Assembly: GCF_000472445.1 (NCBI RefSeq)
Contig: NZ_AXAJ01000006.1
Coordinates: 186,157 to 250,156, forward strand
Source of the DNA: Burkholderia sp. WSM2230
GTDB taxonomy: Bacteria > Pseudomonadota > Gammaproteobacteria > Burkholderiales > Burkholderiaceae
Length of the DNA stretch: 64,000 bases
Direction: 5' to 3'
The notes under the pieces were generated by a model. The model saw only the letters and a list, made by a program, of their open reading frames with translations. It was not told the origin of the DNA and did not search any database. The translations under genes were made by a program, and so were the position numbers. Below, piece by piece: positions 40,358 to 50,049 of this stretch (position 1 is its first letter; each line of letters opens with the position of its first letter).

Positions 40358-41596
40358 CTAGGCCGTGTGACGTTTGCGATAACCGTCGAGAAAGCGCGCG
40401 ATGCGGTTGATGGAATCGGCCAGATCGTCCACGTTCGGCAGGAACACGACGCGGAAATGATCCGGCGTCTTCCAGTTGAAGCCCGTGCCCTGCACGAGCA
40501 GCACGCGCTCCTCCAGCAGCAGGTCGAGAATGAACTGCTGGTCGTTCTCAATCGGATAAATCTTCGGGTCGAGGCGCGGGAACATGTAGAGCGCCGCCTC
40601 CGGCTTCACGCAGCTCACGCCGGGAATGGACGTGAGCATGTCGTACGCGAGTTCGCGCTGCTTGTAGAGGCGCCCGCCCGGCACGATCAGGTCGTTGATG
40701 CTCTGATAGCCGCCGAGCGCGGTCTGAATGGCATACTGGCCCGGCACGTTCGGACATAGACGCATGGACGCGAGAATGCCGAGCCCTTCGAAATAGTCTT
40801 TGGCGTGGCGGCGGTTCTCGCCGGTCAGTCCCGAAATGAACATCCAGCCGGCGCGATAGCCGCACGAGCGGTAGCTTTTCGAGAGGCTGTTGAACGTGAC
40901 GGTGAGCACGTCTTCGGAGAGCGCGGCCATCGACGTATGCTTCTTGCCGTCGTAGACGATCTTGTCGTAGACCTCGTCGGCGAAAATCACGAGGCCGTGC
41001 TGGCGCGCGATTTCAATGAGGCCGAGCAGCAGTTCGTCGGAATACAGCGCGCCGGTCGGGTTGTTGGGATTGATGACGACGAGCGCGCGCGTGTTCGGCG
41101 TGATTTTCGCGCGGATGTCGTCGAGATCGGGCATCCAGCGGTTCGACTCGTCGCAGATGTAATGCACCGGCGTGCCGCCCGCGAGGCTCACGCCGGCGGT
41201 CCATAGTGGATAGTCCGGCGCGGGCAGCAGCACTTCGTCGCCGTCGTTCAGGAGCCCTTGCAGCGCCATCACGATCAGCTCGGATGCACCGTTGCCGATG
41301 TAGATGTCGTCCAGCTCGACGCCGTGCACGCCCTTTTGCTGCGTGTAATGCATGATCGCCTTACGCGCGGCGAACACGCCCTTGGAGTCCGAGTAGCCCG
41401 ACGAGCTCGGCAGATTCAGGATCATGTCCTGAATGATCTCGTCCGGCGCCTCGAAACCGAACGGCGCCAGATTGCCGATGTTCAGCTTGATGATGCGGTG
41501 GCCTTCTTCTTCGAGCCGCTTCGCATGTTCGAGGACGGGCCCGCGAATGTCGTAGCAGACATTCAGCAACTTGTTTGACTTGAGAATCGGTTTCAC
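40358..41596 (-). CDS. alaA: alanine aminotransferase AlaA-like (PLP, class I/II)
   Basis: 412 aa from a GTG at 41596, chosen because VKPILKSNKLLNVCYDIRGP aligns with the N-terminus of E. coli AlaA (405 aa). An ATG at 41626 would add ten residues. The fold-type I motifs are IGNGASELIVMALQ, VVINPNNPTGALYS, FADEVYDKIVY and the PLP lysine in SLSKSYRSCGYRAGW. E. coli AlaA makes alanine from pyruvate and glutamate. The setting next to hom-thrC is usual in Burkholderia, where the gene supplies amino-acid synthesis. Confidence 0.88.
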   Translation of the reverse strand: MKPILKSNKLLNVCYDIRGPVLEHAKRLEEEGHRIIKLNIGNLAPFGFEAPDEIIQDMILNLPSSSGYSDSKGVFAARKAIMHYTQQKGVHGVELDDIYIGNGASELIVMALQGLLNDGDEVLLPAPDYPLWTAGVSLAGGTPVHYICDESNRWMPDLDDIRAKITPNTRALVVINPNNPTGALYSDELLLGLIEIARQHGLVIFADEVYDKIVYDGKKHTSMAALSEDVLTVTFNSLSKSYRSCGYRAGWMFISGLTGENRRHAKDYFEGLGILASMRLCPNVPGQYAIQTALGGYQSINDLIVPGGRLYKQRELAYDMLTSIPGVSCVKPEAALYMFPRLDPKIYPIENDQQFILDLLLEERVLLVQGTGFNWKTPDHFRVVFLPNVDDLADSINRIARFLDGYRKRHTA

Positions 41597-42011
41597 GGCG
41601 GGCACTTCATCCTGGTTAACGAGCATTGAGGGCAGTGAGGGCTTTGAACAGTCCGACGCGCCGGGCAGGCTCGCGGATTGCGAAATTCGGGGCGCGGTAA
41701 CGCCGCAGGGCCGCAGGGCCGCCCGTAGCGGGCCGCCCACGGCGGACGAAAGCGGGCGCAACCAGGGTAGGTAGCCGATGGGCCGCACCCGGATCGTCGG
41801 CGCGGCTTGTGGCGGCGCATGCGCAGGGGCGCCTCTGGGCGGCTAAAAAGTTATAATTTAGCGGATTTAGGCCGACTTCCGCAATGCACCAACCGCAACG
41901 GGAGCCTTTTGAGCCCTTTCCTGTCCCACTCGTGTAGAACCGCCCTGCTCGCGTCTGCCGCGTCAGGCCTTCAACACGCACGATGTCTCGCGACGACTTC
42001 GGAAAACGAAT
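41597..42011. other. 415-bp divergent region between alaA and the Mth938-domain gene
   Basis: Contains a TATAAT at 41852-41857 (annotated below) and, 26 bp later, a tiny frame at 41884-41937 (MHQPQREPFEPFPVPLV) that I cannot show to be translated. No other gene seen. Confidence 0.4.
41852..41857 (+). promoter_or_regulatory. candidate -10 element for the 42012 gene and possibly the arn operon
   Basis: Perfect TATAAT on the + strand; no convincing -35. It lies 154 bp before the 42012 start. Confidence 0.4.
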
Positions 42012-42386
42012 TTGAAATTACATCAGGATTCCAGCGGCGCCCTCAACACCGTCACGGGCTACGGCGCCGGCTATGTCGAAATCAATCTGGAGCGCCATGC
42101 CGGAAGCATTCTCGTGCTGCCGGACGCGCCCGTCATCCCTTGGCCCGTCACGTCTTTCGAGCAACTCACGCCTGAGCTTTTCGCGATGCTGGTGGATTCC
42201 GCGCCCGAGGTGGTGGTGTTCGGCAGCGGCGAGCGGCTGCGTTTTCCGCATCCGCGCCTGACCGCCGTGCTGACGGCGAAGCGCATCGGCGTCGAAACCA
42301 TGGACTTCAAGGCCGCCTGCCGCACGTACAACATTCTGATGGCCGAGGGCCGCAAGGTTGCGGCGGCGCTGCTGATCGAAGCTTAG
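42012..42386 (+). CDS. Mth938-like domain-containing protein
   Basis: 124 aa from a TTG at 42012; MKLHQDSSGALNTVTGYGAG matches how these proteins usually begin. The domain motifs are GSILVLPDAPVIPWPV, EVVVFGSGERLRFPHPRL and GVETMDFKAACRTYNILMAEGRKV, quoted here in part. Family relatives (NDUFAF3 in mitochondria) help assemble complex I, but the bacterial role is not established. It precedes the arn operon by 210 bp. Confidence 0.78.
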   Translation: MKLHQDSSGALNTVTGYGAGYVEINLERHAGSILVLPDAPVIPWPVTSFEQLTPELFAMLVDSAPEVVVFGSGERLRFPHPRLTAVLTAKRIGVETMDFKAACRTYNILMAEGRKVAAALLIEA

Positions 42387-42596
42387 CGCTCGCAGCGGGT
42401 TGATCGCCAGCGGCCAGCCTGCTGGCCCAGCCACGGATCACCGCTCGTCCGCGGGCTGTGCCGCCGCGCCTGCCCTCGCCGCGCCACGCACGATCACGTA
42501 CACTGCGCGCCATCCGCGCGCGGGCAGCCGCCTGCCGGCATTTCCGAATAACAACGCAGCGCCGCGCAAGCGGCGTCGCCAGAAAGGTTTAAATCC

Positions 42597-44369
42597 ATGA
42601 ACGATACGCCGTCGAGGCTACCGCTCAACCGCACCGCGATTCTTCTGCTGGTGCTGACCCTTGCCGTTATCTGGTTCGTGCCGCTCGGCTGGCGCCATCT
42701 GCTGCCCAGCGACGAAGGCCGCTACGCGGAAATGGCCCGCGAAATGTTCGTCACCGGCGACTGGATCACGCCGCGCTACAACGGCTACAAGTACTTCGAA
42801 AAGCCGCCGCTGCAAACCTGGGCGAACGCGCTGACCTTCGCATGGTTCGGCATCGGCGAATGGCAGGCGCGGCTCTATACGGCGCTGACGGGTTTTGCCG
42901 GCGTGCTGCTGCTCGGCTACACCGGCGCACGCGTGTTCAATGCGGCGACCGGCGTGTTCGCCGCACTGGTGCTGGCCACCTCGCCGTACTGGAATCTGAT
43001 GGGCCACTTCAACACGCTCGACATGGGCCTGTCGTTCTGGATGGAACTGACGCTGTGCGCGCTGCTGCTCGCGCAGCGCCCGGATCTCACGAACTCGTGC
43101 GTGCGCGGCTGGATGTGGCTGTGCTGGGCGTCGATGGCGCTCGCGGTGCTGTCCAAAGGCCTTGTCGGCGTAATCCTGCCGGGCGCGGTGCTGGTGCTCT
43201 ACACGCTGATCGCGCGCGACTGGGCGGTCTGGAAGCGCCTGCATCTGATCGGCGGCGTGCTCGTATTCTTCGCGATCGTAACGCCGTGGTTCGTGCTGGT
43301 GCAGCAGCGCAATCCCGAATTCCTCAATTTTTTCTTCATCGTTCAGCAGTTCAAGCGCTATCTGACGCCTGAACAGAACCGCCCTGGGCCGTTCTATTAC
43401 TTCGTGCCGGTACTGATTATCGGTTTTCTGCCGTGGCTTTCTCTGACGGTGCAAAGCGTGCGTCATGCATGGCGTCTGCCGCGCCAGCCGAACGGCTTCG
43501 CGCCCGTCACGCTGATGCTCGTCTGGACCGGCTTCATCTTCCTGTTCTTCAGCGCGTCGCACTCCAAGCTGCTGTCGTACACGCTGCCGATCGCGCCGGC
43601 CATCGCGCTTCTGATCGGCATGTACCTGCCGCTCGTCACGCGTGAGCAATGGCGCCGTCATCTGACCGGCTATGCACTATTTCTCGTAGTTGCCGCGTTT
43701 GCCGCGCTGTTCCTGCCGCGCTTCGGCAGCGCGCGCAATCCAACTGAAATCTACGCCGCGTACCGCACATGGGTGCTCGCTGCGCTGGCGGTCGGCTTCG
43801 TGCTGACGCTCGGCGCGCTGTGGATCAATCGGCGCAGCCGCGCCGGCAGTCTCGGGGCCATTGCAAGTTTTGGCGCGGCGTGGCTGCTGCTCGGCACGAT
43901 TGCGGGCACGGGTCACGATGTGTTCGGGCGCCTCAGTTCGGGCGCACCGCTCGCGCCGGCCATCAAGGCGCAGATGGCGAAATTGCCGGCCGACACGCCG
44001 TTCTACTCGGTCGGCGTACTCGACCATACTCTGCCGTTTTACATCGGCCATACCATGACGATGGTCGAGCATCCGGACGAACTGGCATTCGGGGTATCGG
44101 TGGAGCCGCAGAAATGGCTGCCTTCGGTGCAGGCATGGGAAGAGCGCTGGAAGACTGACCGCTACGCGCTCGCGCTGCTTCCGCCGCAGACTTACGACAG
44201 GCTCCTGAGCGAAGGCCTGCCCATGCAGGTGGTTGACCGCGACTCGCGCCGCGTCGTCGTGATGAAGCCGCTCGCAGCGGAGCCGACGGCCGCGCCGGCC
44301 CAGCCAGCGTCGGACACACCGGCCGCGCCGCCTGCACCCGCTGCGCCGGTAGAAAAACCGCAATCGTGA
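42597..44369 (+). CDS. arnT: ArnT-type L-Ara4N (undecaprenyl phosphate) transferase
   Basis: 590 aa, about 12 membrane helices. The periplasmic loop signature is SDEGRYAEMAREMFVTGDWI, then RYNGYKYFEKPPLQTW, very close to ArnT of other Proteobacteria. It moves 4-amino-4-deoxy-L-arabinose from undecaprenyl phosphate onto lipid A, which lowers negative charge and gives polymyxin resistance. The last ~35 residues are Ala/Pro-rich and probably cytoplasmic or disordered. It is the first gene of the arn operon, whereas in E. coli arnT is fifth. AAGG lies upstream of the start. Confidence 0.92.
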   Translation: MNDTPSRLPLNRTAILLLVLTLAVIWFVPLGWRHLLPSDEGRYAEMAREMFVTGDWITPRYNGYKYFEKPPLQTWANALTFAWFGIGEWQARLYTALTGFAGVLLLGYTGARVFNAATGVFAALVLATSPYWNLMGHFNTLDMGLSFWMELTLCALLLAQRPDLTNSCVRGWMWLCWASMALAVLSKGLVGVILPGAVLVLYTLIARDWAVWKRLHLIGGVLVFFAIVTPWFVLVQQRNPEFLNFFFIVQQFKRYLTPEQNRPGPFYYFVPVLIIGFLPWLSLTVQSVRHAWRLPRQPNGFAPVTLMLVWTGFIFLFFSASHSKLLSYTLPIAPAIALLIGMYLPLVTREQWRRHLTGYALFLVVAAFAALFLPRFGSARNPTEIYAAYRTWVLAALAVGFVLTLGALWINRRSRAGSLGAIASFGAAWLLLGTIAGTGHDVFGRLSSGAPLAPAIKAQMAKLPADTPFYSVGVLDHTLPFYIGHTMTMVEHPDELAFGVSVEPQKWLPSVQAWEERWKTDRYALALLPPQTYDRLLSEGLPMQVVDRDSRRVVVMKPLAAEPTAAPAQPASDTPAAPPAPAAPVEKPQS

Positions 44370-44394
44370 CCCCATATCCGGATCCTGACACCCG

Positions 44395-44766
44395 ATGAAC
44401 CCGATTTCCCTCTTTTGCATTCTCGCCGGCGTCACGTTGAACGCCGGCGCGCAGTTGCTGCTCAAAGCCGGAACGAATGCCGTTGGACACTTCGAATTCA
44501 GCCGTGCGAACATCCTGCCGATTGCCTTCCGGCTCGCAACGCAACCGCCGATCATCGGCGGCCTCGCCTGTTATGTGATCAGCGTCGTGGTGTGGATCGT
44601 CGGGCTGTCGCGCGTGGACGTGTCGATCGCCTATCCGATGCTGTCGCTTGGCTATATCGTCAATGCTTTCGCCGCGTGGTATCTGTTCGGCGAAGTGCTG
44701 TCGGTGCATAAGCTCGTCGGCATCGGCGTAATCCTGGTCGGCGTGGTGATACTCGCGCGCAGTTAG
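44395..44766 (+). CDS. arnE: SMR/EamA-type undecaprenyl-phosphate-Ara4N flippase subunit
   Basis: 123 aa with four membrane segments: ISLFCILAGVTLNAGAQLLLKAG, quoted in part as AGVTLNAGAQLLLKAG, and the end LGYIVNAFAAWYLFGEVLSVHKLVGI. It fits the ArnE/ArnF (PmrL/M) small transporters that flip the lipid-linked sugar across the inner membrane. E. coli uses two such genes; only one is found here, so it may act as a homodimer. It lies 25 bp after arnT. Confidence 0.8.
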   Translation: MNPISLFCILAGVTLNAGAQLLLKAGTNAVGHFEFSRANILPIAFRLATQPPIIGGLACYVISVVVWIVGLSRVDVSIAYPMLSLGYIVNAFAAWYLFGEVLSVHKLVGIGVILVGVVILARS

Positions 44767-44953
44767 GCGCTTTTGCGGCTACCGAGCCGCGGCAAGACAA
44801 CGTAAGCCGGCGTCAACGCCGGCTAAGCAAAACGTAAGGTTGATCGCGGTATGCTCCGCGGTTGCACCCTTTTTGGCCTTGGCCTGGAATCGCGCGCAGG
44901 GTGTGTCGAATGCGCCGTCCGGGCTCCGGCTCTTTCGATCGAGCGAAGCATTC

Positions 44954-46111
44954 ATGACCTCTACCGTTCCGCCTCTGCCGTTCCTGCCGTTCGTCAAACC
45001 AGAAATTGATGAAGAAACCATTCAAGGCGTAGCCGACGTGCTGCGCTCCGGCTGGATTACCACAGGCCCGCAGAACCAGAAGTTCGAGGCGGCGCTCTCG
45101 GAGTTCTGCGGCGGCCGTCCGGTGCGCACCTTCAATTCCGGCACGGCGACGCTCGAAATCGGCCTGCGTATTGCAGGCGTCGGCCCCGGCGACGAAGTGA
45201 TCACCACGCCCGCCTCGTGGGTCTCGACCAGCAACGTGATCTACGAAGTCGGCGCGACGCCGGTGTTCGCGGACATCGACCCGGTAACGCGCAACGTCGA
45301 CCTCGACAAGCTTGAGCAGGCGATCACGCCGCGCACCAAGGCGCTGATTCCGGTCTATCTGTCGGGCTTGCCGGTCGACATGGACCGCCTCTACGCAATT
45401 GCCCGCGCGCACAAGCTGCGCGTGGTGGAAGACGCCGCCCAGGCGTTCGGCTCGACGTGGAACGGCAAGCGCATCGGCGCGCTTGGCGACATGGTCTCCT
45501 TCAGCTTTCATGCGAACAAGAACCTCACGTCGATTGAAGGCGGCGCACTGGTGCTGAACAACGAAGACGAAGCCATCCTCGCGCAGAAATACCGGCTGCA
45601 AGGCATCACGCGCACGGGCTTCGACGGCATGGACTGCGACGTGCTCGGCGGCAAGTACAACCTCACGGACGTCGCGGCGCGCGTCGGCCTTGGCCAGTTG
45701 CCGCATCTGGAACGCTTTCTCGCGCAGCGCCGCAAACTCGTGCGCGCGTATTACGCCGGCTTCGAGGGCGGCGCGGCGGTGAAACTGGGTGTCGGCCTGC
45801 CGTTTCCCGACTTCGAGAACAGCAACTGGCACATGTTCCAGATCACATTGCCACTGGAAAAGCTTTCCATCGACCGCGCCGGTTTCATGGGACAGTTGAA
45901 GGAACGCGGCATCGGCTCCGGTGTGCACTATCCGGCCATTCACCTGTTCTCGCTGTATCGCGCGCGCGGCTTCACAGAAGGCATGTTCCCGCATACCGAG
46001 CGCTTCGGCGCCACCAATGTCACACTGCCGCTCTTCACGCTGATGAACGAAGGCGACGTGGAGCGCGTATGCCGCGCGGTCAATGAAATTTGCGAACAAT
46101 ACGGAAAGTAA
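44954..46111 (+). CDS. arnB: UDP-Ara4O aminotransferase ArnB (DegT/DnrJ family)
   Basis: 385 aa from the ATG at 44954. The PLP lysine lies in SFSFHANKNLTSIEGG, and FNSGTATLEIGLRIAG, TTPASWVSTSNVI and VVEDAAQAFGSTWNGK are sugar-aminotransferase motifs. It adds the amino group to UDP-4-keto-arabinose to make UDP-L-Ara4N. It lies 6 bp before arnC. Confidence 0.94.
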   Translation: MTSTVPPLPFLPFVKPEIDEETIQGVADVLRSGWITTGPQNQKFEAALSEFCGGRPVRTFNSGTATLEIGLRIAGVGPGDEVITTPASWVSTSNVIYEVGATPVFADIDPVTRNVDLDKLEQAITPRTKALIPVYLSGLPVDMDRLYAIARAHKLRVVEDAAQAFGSTWNGKRIGALGDMVSFSFHANKNLTSIEGGALVLNNEDEAILAQKYRLQGITRTGFDGMDCDVLGGKYNLTDVAARVGLGQLPHLERFLAQRRKLVRAYYAGFEGGAAVKLGVGLPFPDFENSNWHMFQITLPLEKLSIDRAGFMGQLKERGIGSGVHYPAIHLFSLYRARGFTEGMFPHTERFGATNVTLPLFTLMNEGDVERVCRAVNEICEQYGK

Positions 46112-46117
46112 GCGGAA

Positions 46118-47170
46118 ATGATTTATACGGAACAACGCGCCGTCACGCCGGAAGTGTCGATCATCATTCCGGTGTACAACGAGGAAGCCGGACTGGCAGC
46201 GCTATTCGCGCGGCTTTATCCGGCTCTCGACGCGCTCGGCACGTCATATGAAGTGATCTTCATCAACGACGGCAGCCGCGACAAATCACCCGCGCTGCTC
46301 GCCGAGCAGTTCCGCGCGCGCCCCGACACGACCCGCGTGATCCTGCTGAACGGCAACTACGGGCAGCACATGGCGATCCTCGCGGGCTTCGAGCAGTCGC
46401 GCGGCGAGATCGTCATTACGCTCGACGCCGATCTGCAGAATCCGCCCGAAGAGATCGGCAAGCTCGTGAACAAAATGCGCGAGGGCTTCGACTACGTCGG
46501 CACGATCCGCCTGCAACGCCAGGACAGCCTCTGGCGCCGCAAGGCCTCACGCGCGATGAACCGTCTGCGCGAGCGCATCACCCGCATCAAGATGACCGAC
46601 CAGGGCTGCATGCTGCGCGCGTACAGCCGGCACATCATCGACACGATCAATCGTTGCGGCGAAATCAACACGTTTATTCCCGCGCTCGCCTACACGTTCG
46701 CGCAGAACCCGGTGGAGATCGAGGTCGCGCACGAAGAGCGCTTCGCGGGCGAATCGAAGTACTCGCTCTATTCGCTGATCCGCCTGAATTTCGACCTCGT
46801 GACCGGCTTCTCGGTCGTGCCGCTGCAGTGGCTGTCGTTCATCGGCGTGATCCTGTCGCTCGGCTCGGCGGCGCTCTTCGTGCTGCTGCTGATTCGCCGC
46901 TTCATCATCGGCGCGGAAGTTCAGGGCGTGTTCACGCTCTTCGCCATCACGTTCTTCCTGCTGGGCGTGATCATCTTCGCGCTCGGGCTGCTCGGCGAGT
47001 ACATTGGCCGGATTTATCAACAGGTGCGCGCGCGTCCGCGCTATCTGGTGCAGACCATTCTCGAAGAGCGCAACGGCACCGCCGTGGCCGACGTGCCGCG
47101 TCAGACGGTCGCGCATGTCATTCAGCCGGCGCCTGTGGCCGAGCAGCGCGACGAGGGTCCGACTCGATGA
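46118..47170 (+). CDS. arnC: undecaprenyl-phosphate Ara4FN transferase ArnC
   Basis: 350 aa. GT2 domain: VSIIIPVYNEEAGLAALF, IFINDGSRDKSP, VITLDADLQNPPEEI. It ends in two membrane helices (about 235-300). It transfers formylated Ara4N from UDP to undecaprenyl phosphate on the cytoplasmic face. The stop overlaps the next start as ATGA. Confidence 0.93.
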   Translation: MIYTEQRAVTPEVSIIIPVYNEEAGLAALFARLYPALDALGTSYEVIFINDGSRDKSPALLAEQFRARPDTTRVILLNGNYGQHMAILAGFEQSRGEIVITLDADLQNPPEEIGKLVNKMREGFDYVGTIRLQRQDSLWRRKASRAMNRLRERITRIKMTDQGCMLRAYSRHIIDTINRCGEINTFIPALAYTFAQNPVEIEVAHEERFAGESKYSLYSLIRLNFDLVTGFSVVPLQWLSFIGVILSLGSAALFVLLLIRRFIIGAEVQGVFTLFAITFFLLGVIIFALGLLGEYIGRIYQQVRARPRYLVQTILEERNGTAVADVPRQTVAHVIQPAPVAEQRDEGPTR

Positions 47171-48102
47171 AACCGCGTGCTGTCGTATTCGCGTATCACA
47201 ATGTTGGAGTGCGCTGCCTGCAGGTGCTGCTCGCGCGCGGCGTGGACGTGGCGCTCGTCGTCACACACGAGGACAGCCCAACGGAGAACATCTGGTTCGG
47301 CAGCGTCGCAAGCGTGGCGGCCGAACACGGCATTCCCGTCCTGACGCCCGCCGATCCGAAAAGCCCGGAGTTGCGTGCGGCTGTCAGCGCGGCGCGCCCG
47401 GACTTCATCTTCTCGTTCTACTACCGCCACATGTTGCCGGTCGACCTGCTCGCGCTCGCCGCGCGCGGCGCTTACAACATGCACGGCTCGCTGCTGCCGA
47501 AGTACCGCGGCCGCGTTCCCACGAACTGGGCGGTGCTGCACGGTGAAACCGAAACTGGCGCGACGCTGCACGAAATGGCGGCAAAACCCGACGCCGGCGC
47601 GATCCTTGCACAAACGCCCGTGCCGATCCTTCCGGACGACACCGCCGCGCAAGTGTTTGACAAAGTCACCGTGGCCGCCGAGCAGACGCTGTGGCGCGTG
47701 CTGCCCGCGCTGCTGGCGGGCGAGGCGCCGCATCTGCCCAACGATCTGTCGCACGGCAGCTACTACGGCGGGCGCAAGCCGGAAGACGGCCGCATCGACT
47801 GGACGCAGCCGGCGCAACAGGTCTACAACCTGATTCGCGCGGTCGCGCCGCCCTATCCCGGCGCGTTTACCGACATCGGCGGCCGGCGTTTTGTGGTGGC
47901 GCGCGCGCGCCTCGCGACACCCGGCGCGCTTCGCTCCGATTTGCCGCCGGGCCTGCACGTAAGCGATAATGCCGTTTTTGCGATATGCGGCGACGGCCGC
48001 GCGATCGCGATCCACGAATTGCGGCATCAGCACGACGGCACCGAAACCGTCGTCACCCCGGCCGAATTCGCCCAGTTCCTCCAAACTCCCCGACATTTAT
48101 GA
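47167..48102 (+). CDS. UDP-Ara4N formyltransferase (N-terminal half of ArnA, separate gene)
   Basis: 311 aa. The formyltransferase catalytic set is present: N and H in AYNMHGSLLPKYRGRVP and the D in KPDAGAIL; SFYYRHMLP is also typical. It uses 10-formyl-tetrahydrofolate to formylate UDP-L-Ara4N. In E. coli this is fused with the decarboxylase as ArnA; here the two are separate genes joined by ATGA overlaps on both sides, so they are made together. Confidence 0.9.
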   Translation: MKPRAVVFAYHNVGVRCLQVLLARGVDVALVVTHEDSPTENIWFGSVASVAAEHGIPVLTPADPKSPELRAAVSAARPDFIFSFYYRHMLPVDLLALAARGAYNMHGSLLPKYRGRVPTNWAVLHGETETGATLHEMAAKPDAGAILAQTPVPILPDDTAAQVFDKVTVAAEQTLWRVLPALLAGEAPHLPNDLSHGSYYGGRKPEDGRIDWTQPAQQVYNLIRAVAPPYPGAFTDIGGRRFVVARARLATPGALRSDLPPGLHVSDNAVFAICGDGRAIAIHELRHQHDGTETVVTPAEFAQFLQTPRHL

Positions 48103-49145
48103 AGAAAGTCCTGATCCTGGGTGTGAACGGCTTCATCGGCCATCACCTGTCCAAACGCATTCTCGAGACGACCGATTGGGAAGTCTTCGGGATGGACATG
48201 CAGACCGAACGTCTGGGCGATCTCGTCAATCATGAGCGGATGCACTTTTTCGAAGGTGACATCACGATCAACAAGGAGTGGGTCGAATATCACATCAAGA
48301 AGTGCGATGTGATTCTGCCGCTGGTCGCGATCGCCACGCCCGCCACCTACGTCAAGCAGCCGCTGCGCGTGTTCGAACTGGACTTCGAGGCGAATCTGCC
48401 CATCGTGCGCTCGGCCGTCAAGTACGGCAAGCACCTCGTGTTTCCGTCGACCTCGGAGGTCTACGGCATGTGCACGGACGAGCAGTTCGATCCTGAAGAA
48501 TCGCAGCTGTCGTATGGCCCGATCAACAAGCCGCGCTGGATCTACGCGTGCTCGAAGCAGTTGATGGACCGCGTGATCTGGGGCTACGGCATGGAGGGCC
48601 TGAACTTCACGCTCTTCCGTCCGTTCAACTGGATCGGCCCGGGCCTCGACTCGATCTACACGCCCAAGGAAGGCAGCTCGCGCGTGGTCACGCAGTTCCT
48701 CGGCCACATCGTGCGCGGCGAGAACATCAGCCTCGTAGACGGCGGCGCTCAAAAGCGCGCGTTCACCGATATCGACGACGGCATCGGCGCGCTGATGAAG
48801 ATCATCGAGAACAGGAACGGCGTTGCCACGGGCAAGATCTATAACATCGGCAATCCGACCAACAACTTCTCAGTGCGTGAACTCGCGCACAAGATGCTGA
48901 CGCTCGCCGCGGAATTTCCGGAATACGCTGACACCGCGAAAAAGGTCCAACTGGTCGAAACGTCGTCGGGCGCGTATTACGGCGCGGGCTATCAGGACGT
49001 GCAGAACCGCGTGCCGAAGATCGACAACACGATGCAGGAACTCGGCTGGGCGCCGAAGTCGACCTTCGACGAAGCGCTGCGCAAGATTTTCGAAGCGTAT
49101 CGCGGCCATGTCGCTGAAGCGCGCGCACTCGTCGAACAGCAATAA
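48099..49145 (+). CDS. UDP-glucuronate decarboxylase/dehydrogenase (C-terminal half of ArnA, separate gene)
   Basis: 348 aa. The Rossmann fold is VLILGVNGFIGHHLSKRIL, and the SDR catalytic residues are seen as STSEVYGMC and IYACSKQLMDRVI (Y-x3-K). It oxidises UDP-glucuronic acid to UDP-4-keto-arabinose. Related enzymes also act as UDP-xylose synthases, so the product range may be wider. Overlaps the formyltransferase by ATGA; arnD follows after 10 bp. Confidence 0.9.
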   Translation: MKKVLILGVNGFIGHHLSKRILETTDWEVFGMDMQTERLGDLVNHERMHFFEGDITINKEWVEYHIKKCDVILPLVAIATPATYVKQPLRVFELDFEANLPIVRSAVKYGKHLVFPSTSEVYGMCTDEQFDPEESQLSYGPINKPRWIYACSKQLMDRVIWGYGMEGLNFTLFRPFNWIGPGLDSIYTPKEGSSRVVTQFLGHIVRGENISLVDGGAQKRAFTDIDDGIGALMKIIENRNGVATGKIYNIGNPTNNFSVRELAHKMLTLAAEFPEYADTAKKVQLVETSSGAYYGAGYQDVQNRVPKIDNTMQELGWAPKSTFDEALRKIFEAYRGHVAEARALVEQQ

Positions 49146-49155
49146 GGGCTGATCC

Positions 49156-50049
49156 TTGGCCCGTATCGTCCTGAAGATCGACGTCGACACGCTGCGCGGC
49201 ACCCGCGAAGGCGTGCCGAATCTCGCGCGTATTTTCGACCGCTTCAAGGCGCGCGCCACCTTCCTCTTCAGCCTCGGGCCCGACCACACCGGTTGGGCGA
49301 TGCGCCGCGTGCTGCGGCCGGGATTTCTGCAGAAGGTGTCGCGCACGTCGGTGGTCGAACACTACGGGCTCAGGCAGTTGATGTACGGCGTACTGCTGCC
49401 GGGGCCGGACATCGGCGTAAAAGCGTCGGCGGAAATGCGCGCGATTCACGAAGCCGGTTTTGAGTGCGGCATTCACACGTGGGACCACGTGTACTGGCAG
49501 GACAACGTGCGTTCGAAAGATCGCGCGTGGACCTCGGCGCAAATGCAGAAAAGCCATGACCGTTTCGTCGACATCTTCGGCGCGCCGCCGGTCACGCACG
49601 GCGCGGCCGGCTGGCAGATGAACGGCCACGCGTTCGAGCAGATCGACGCCTGGGGCATGCATTACGCGTCCGACGGCCGCGGTCATTCGCCGTATCTGCC
49701 GGTTGTGAACGGCAAGACGCTCGCGCACGTGCAGATGCCGACCACGCTTCCCACGCTCGACGAAGTGCTCGGCGTGAACGGGGTGGACGAACACAACGTC
49801 GCCGCCTTCATGCTCAGGCACACGGAAAACAACCCGCACGATCAGGTCTTCACGCTGCATGCGGAACTGGAAGGCCAGAAGCTCGCGCCCATCTTCGAAC
49901 AGTTGCTGGAAGGCTGGCGCGCGCAAGGCCACACGTTTGCGACCATGGGCGACTACTACGCGGTGCTGGACCGCAGCGCGCTGCCATCGTACCCTGTTAC
50001 GTGGGGCGAAATTCCAGGGCGCTCCGGCGAGCTGATCGTCCAGCCATGA
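49156..50049 (+). CDS. arnD: 4-deoxy-4-formamido-arabinose-phosphoundecaprenol deformylase ArnD
   Basis: 297 aa from a TTG at 49156, with AAGGG 8 nt upstream. The polysaccharide deacetylase (NodB-like) motifs are IVLKIDVDTLRGTREGVPNL (first D pair), FECGIHTWDHVYWQD (metal-binding H-x3-H-like) and GAAGWQMNGHAF. It removes the formyl group after transfer to undecaprenyl phosphate. Last gene of the arn operon. The non-ATG start may lower expression relative to its neighbours. Confidence 0.93.
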   Translation: MARIVLKIDVDTLRGTREGVPNLARIFDRFKARATFLFSLGPDHTGWAMRRVLRPGFLQKVSRTSVVEHYGLRQLMYGVLLPGPDIGVKASAEMRAIHEAGFECGIHTWDHVYWQDNVRSKDRAWTSAQMQKSHDRFVDIFGAPPVTHGAAGWQMNGHAFEQIDAWGMHYASDGRGHSPYLPVVNGKTLAHVQMPTTLPTLDEVLGVNGVDEHNVAAFMLRHTENNPHDQVFTLHAELEGQKLAPIFEQLLEGWRAQGHTFATMGDYYAVLDRSALPSYPVTWGEIPGRSGELIVQP

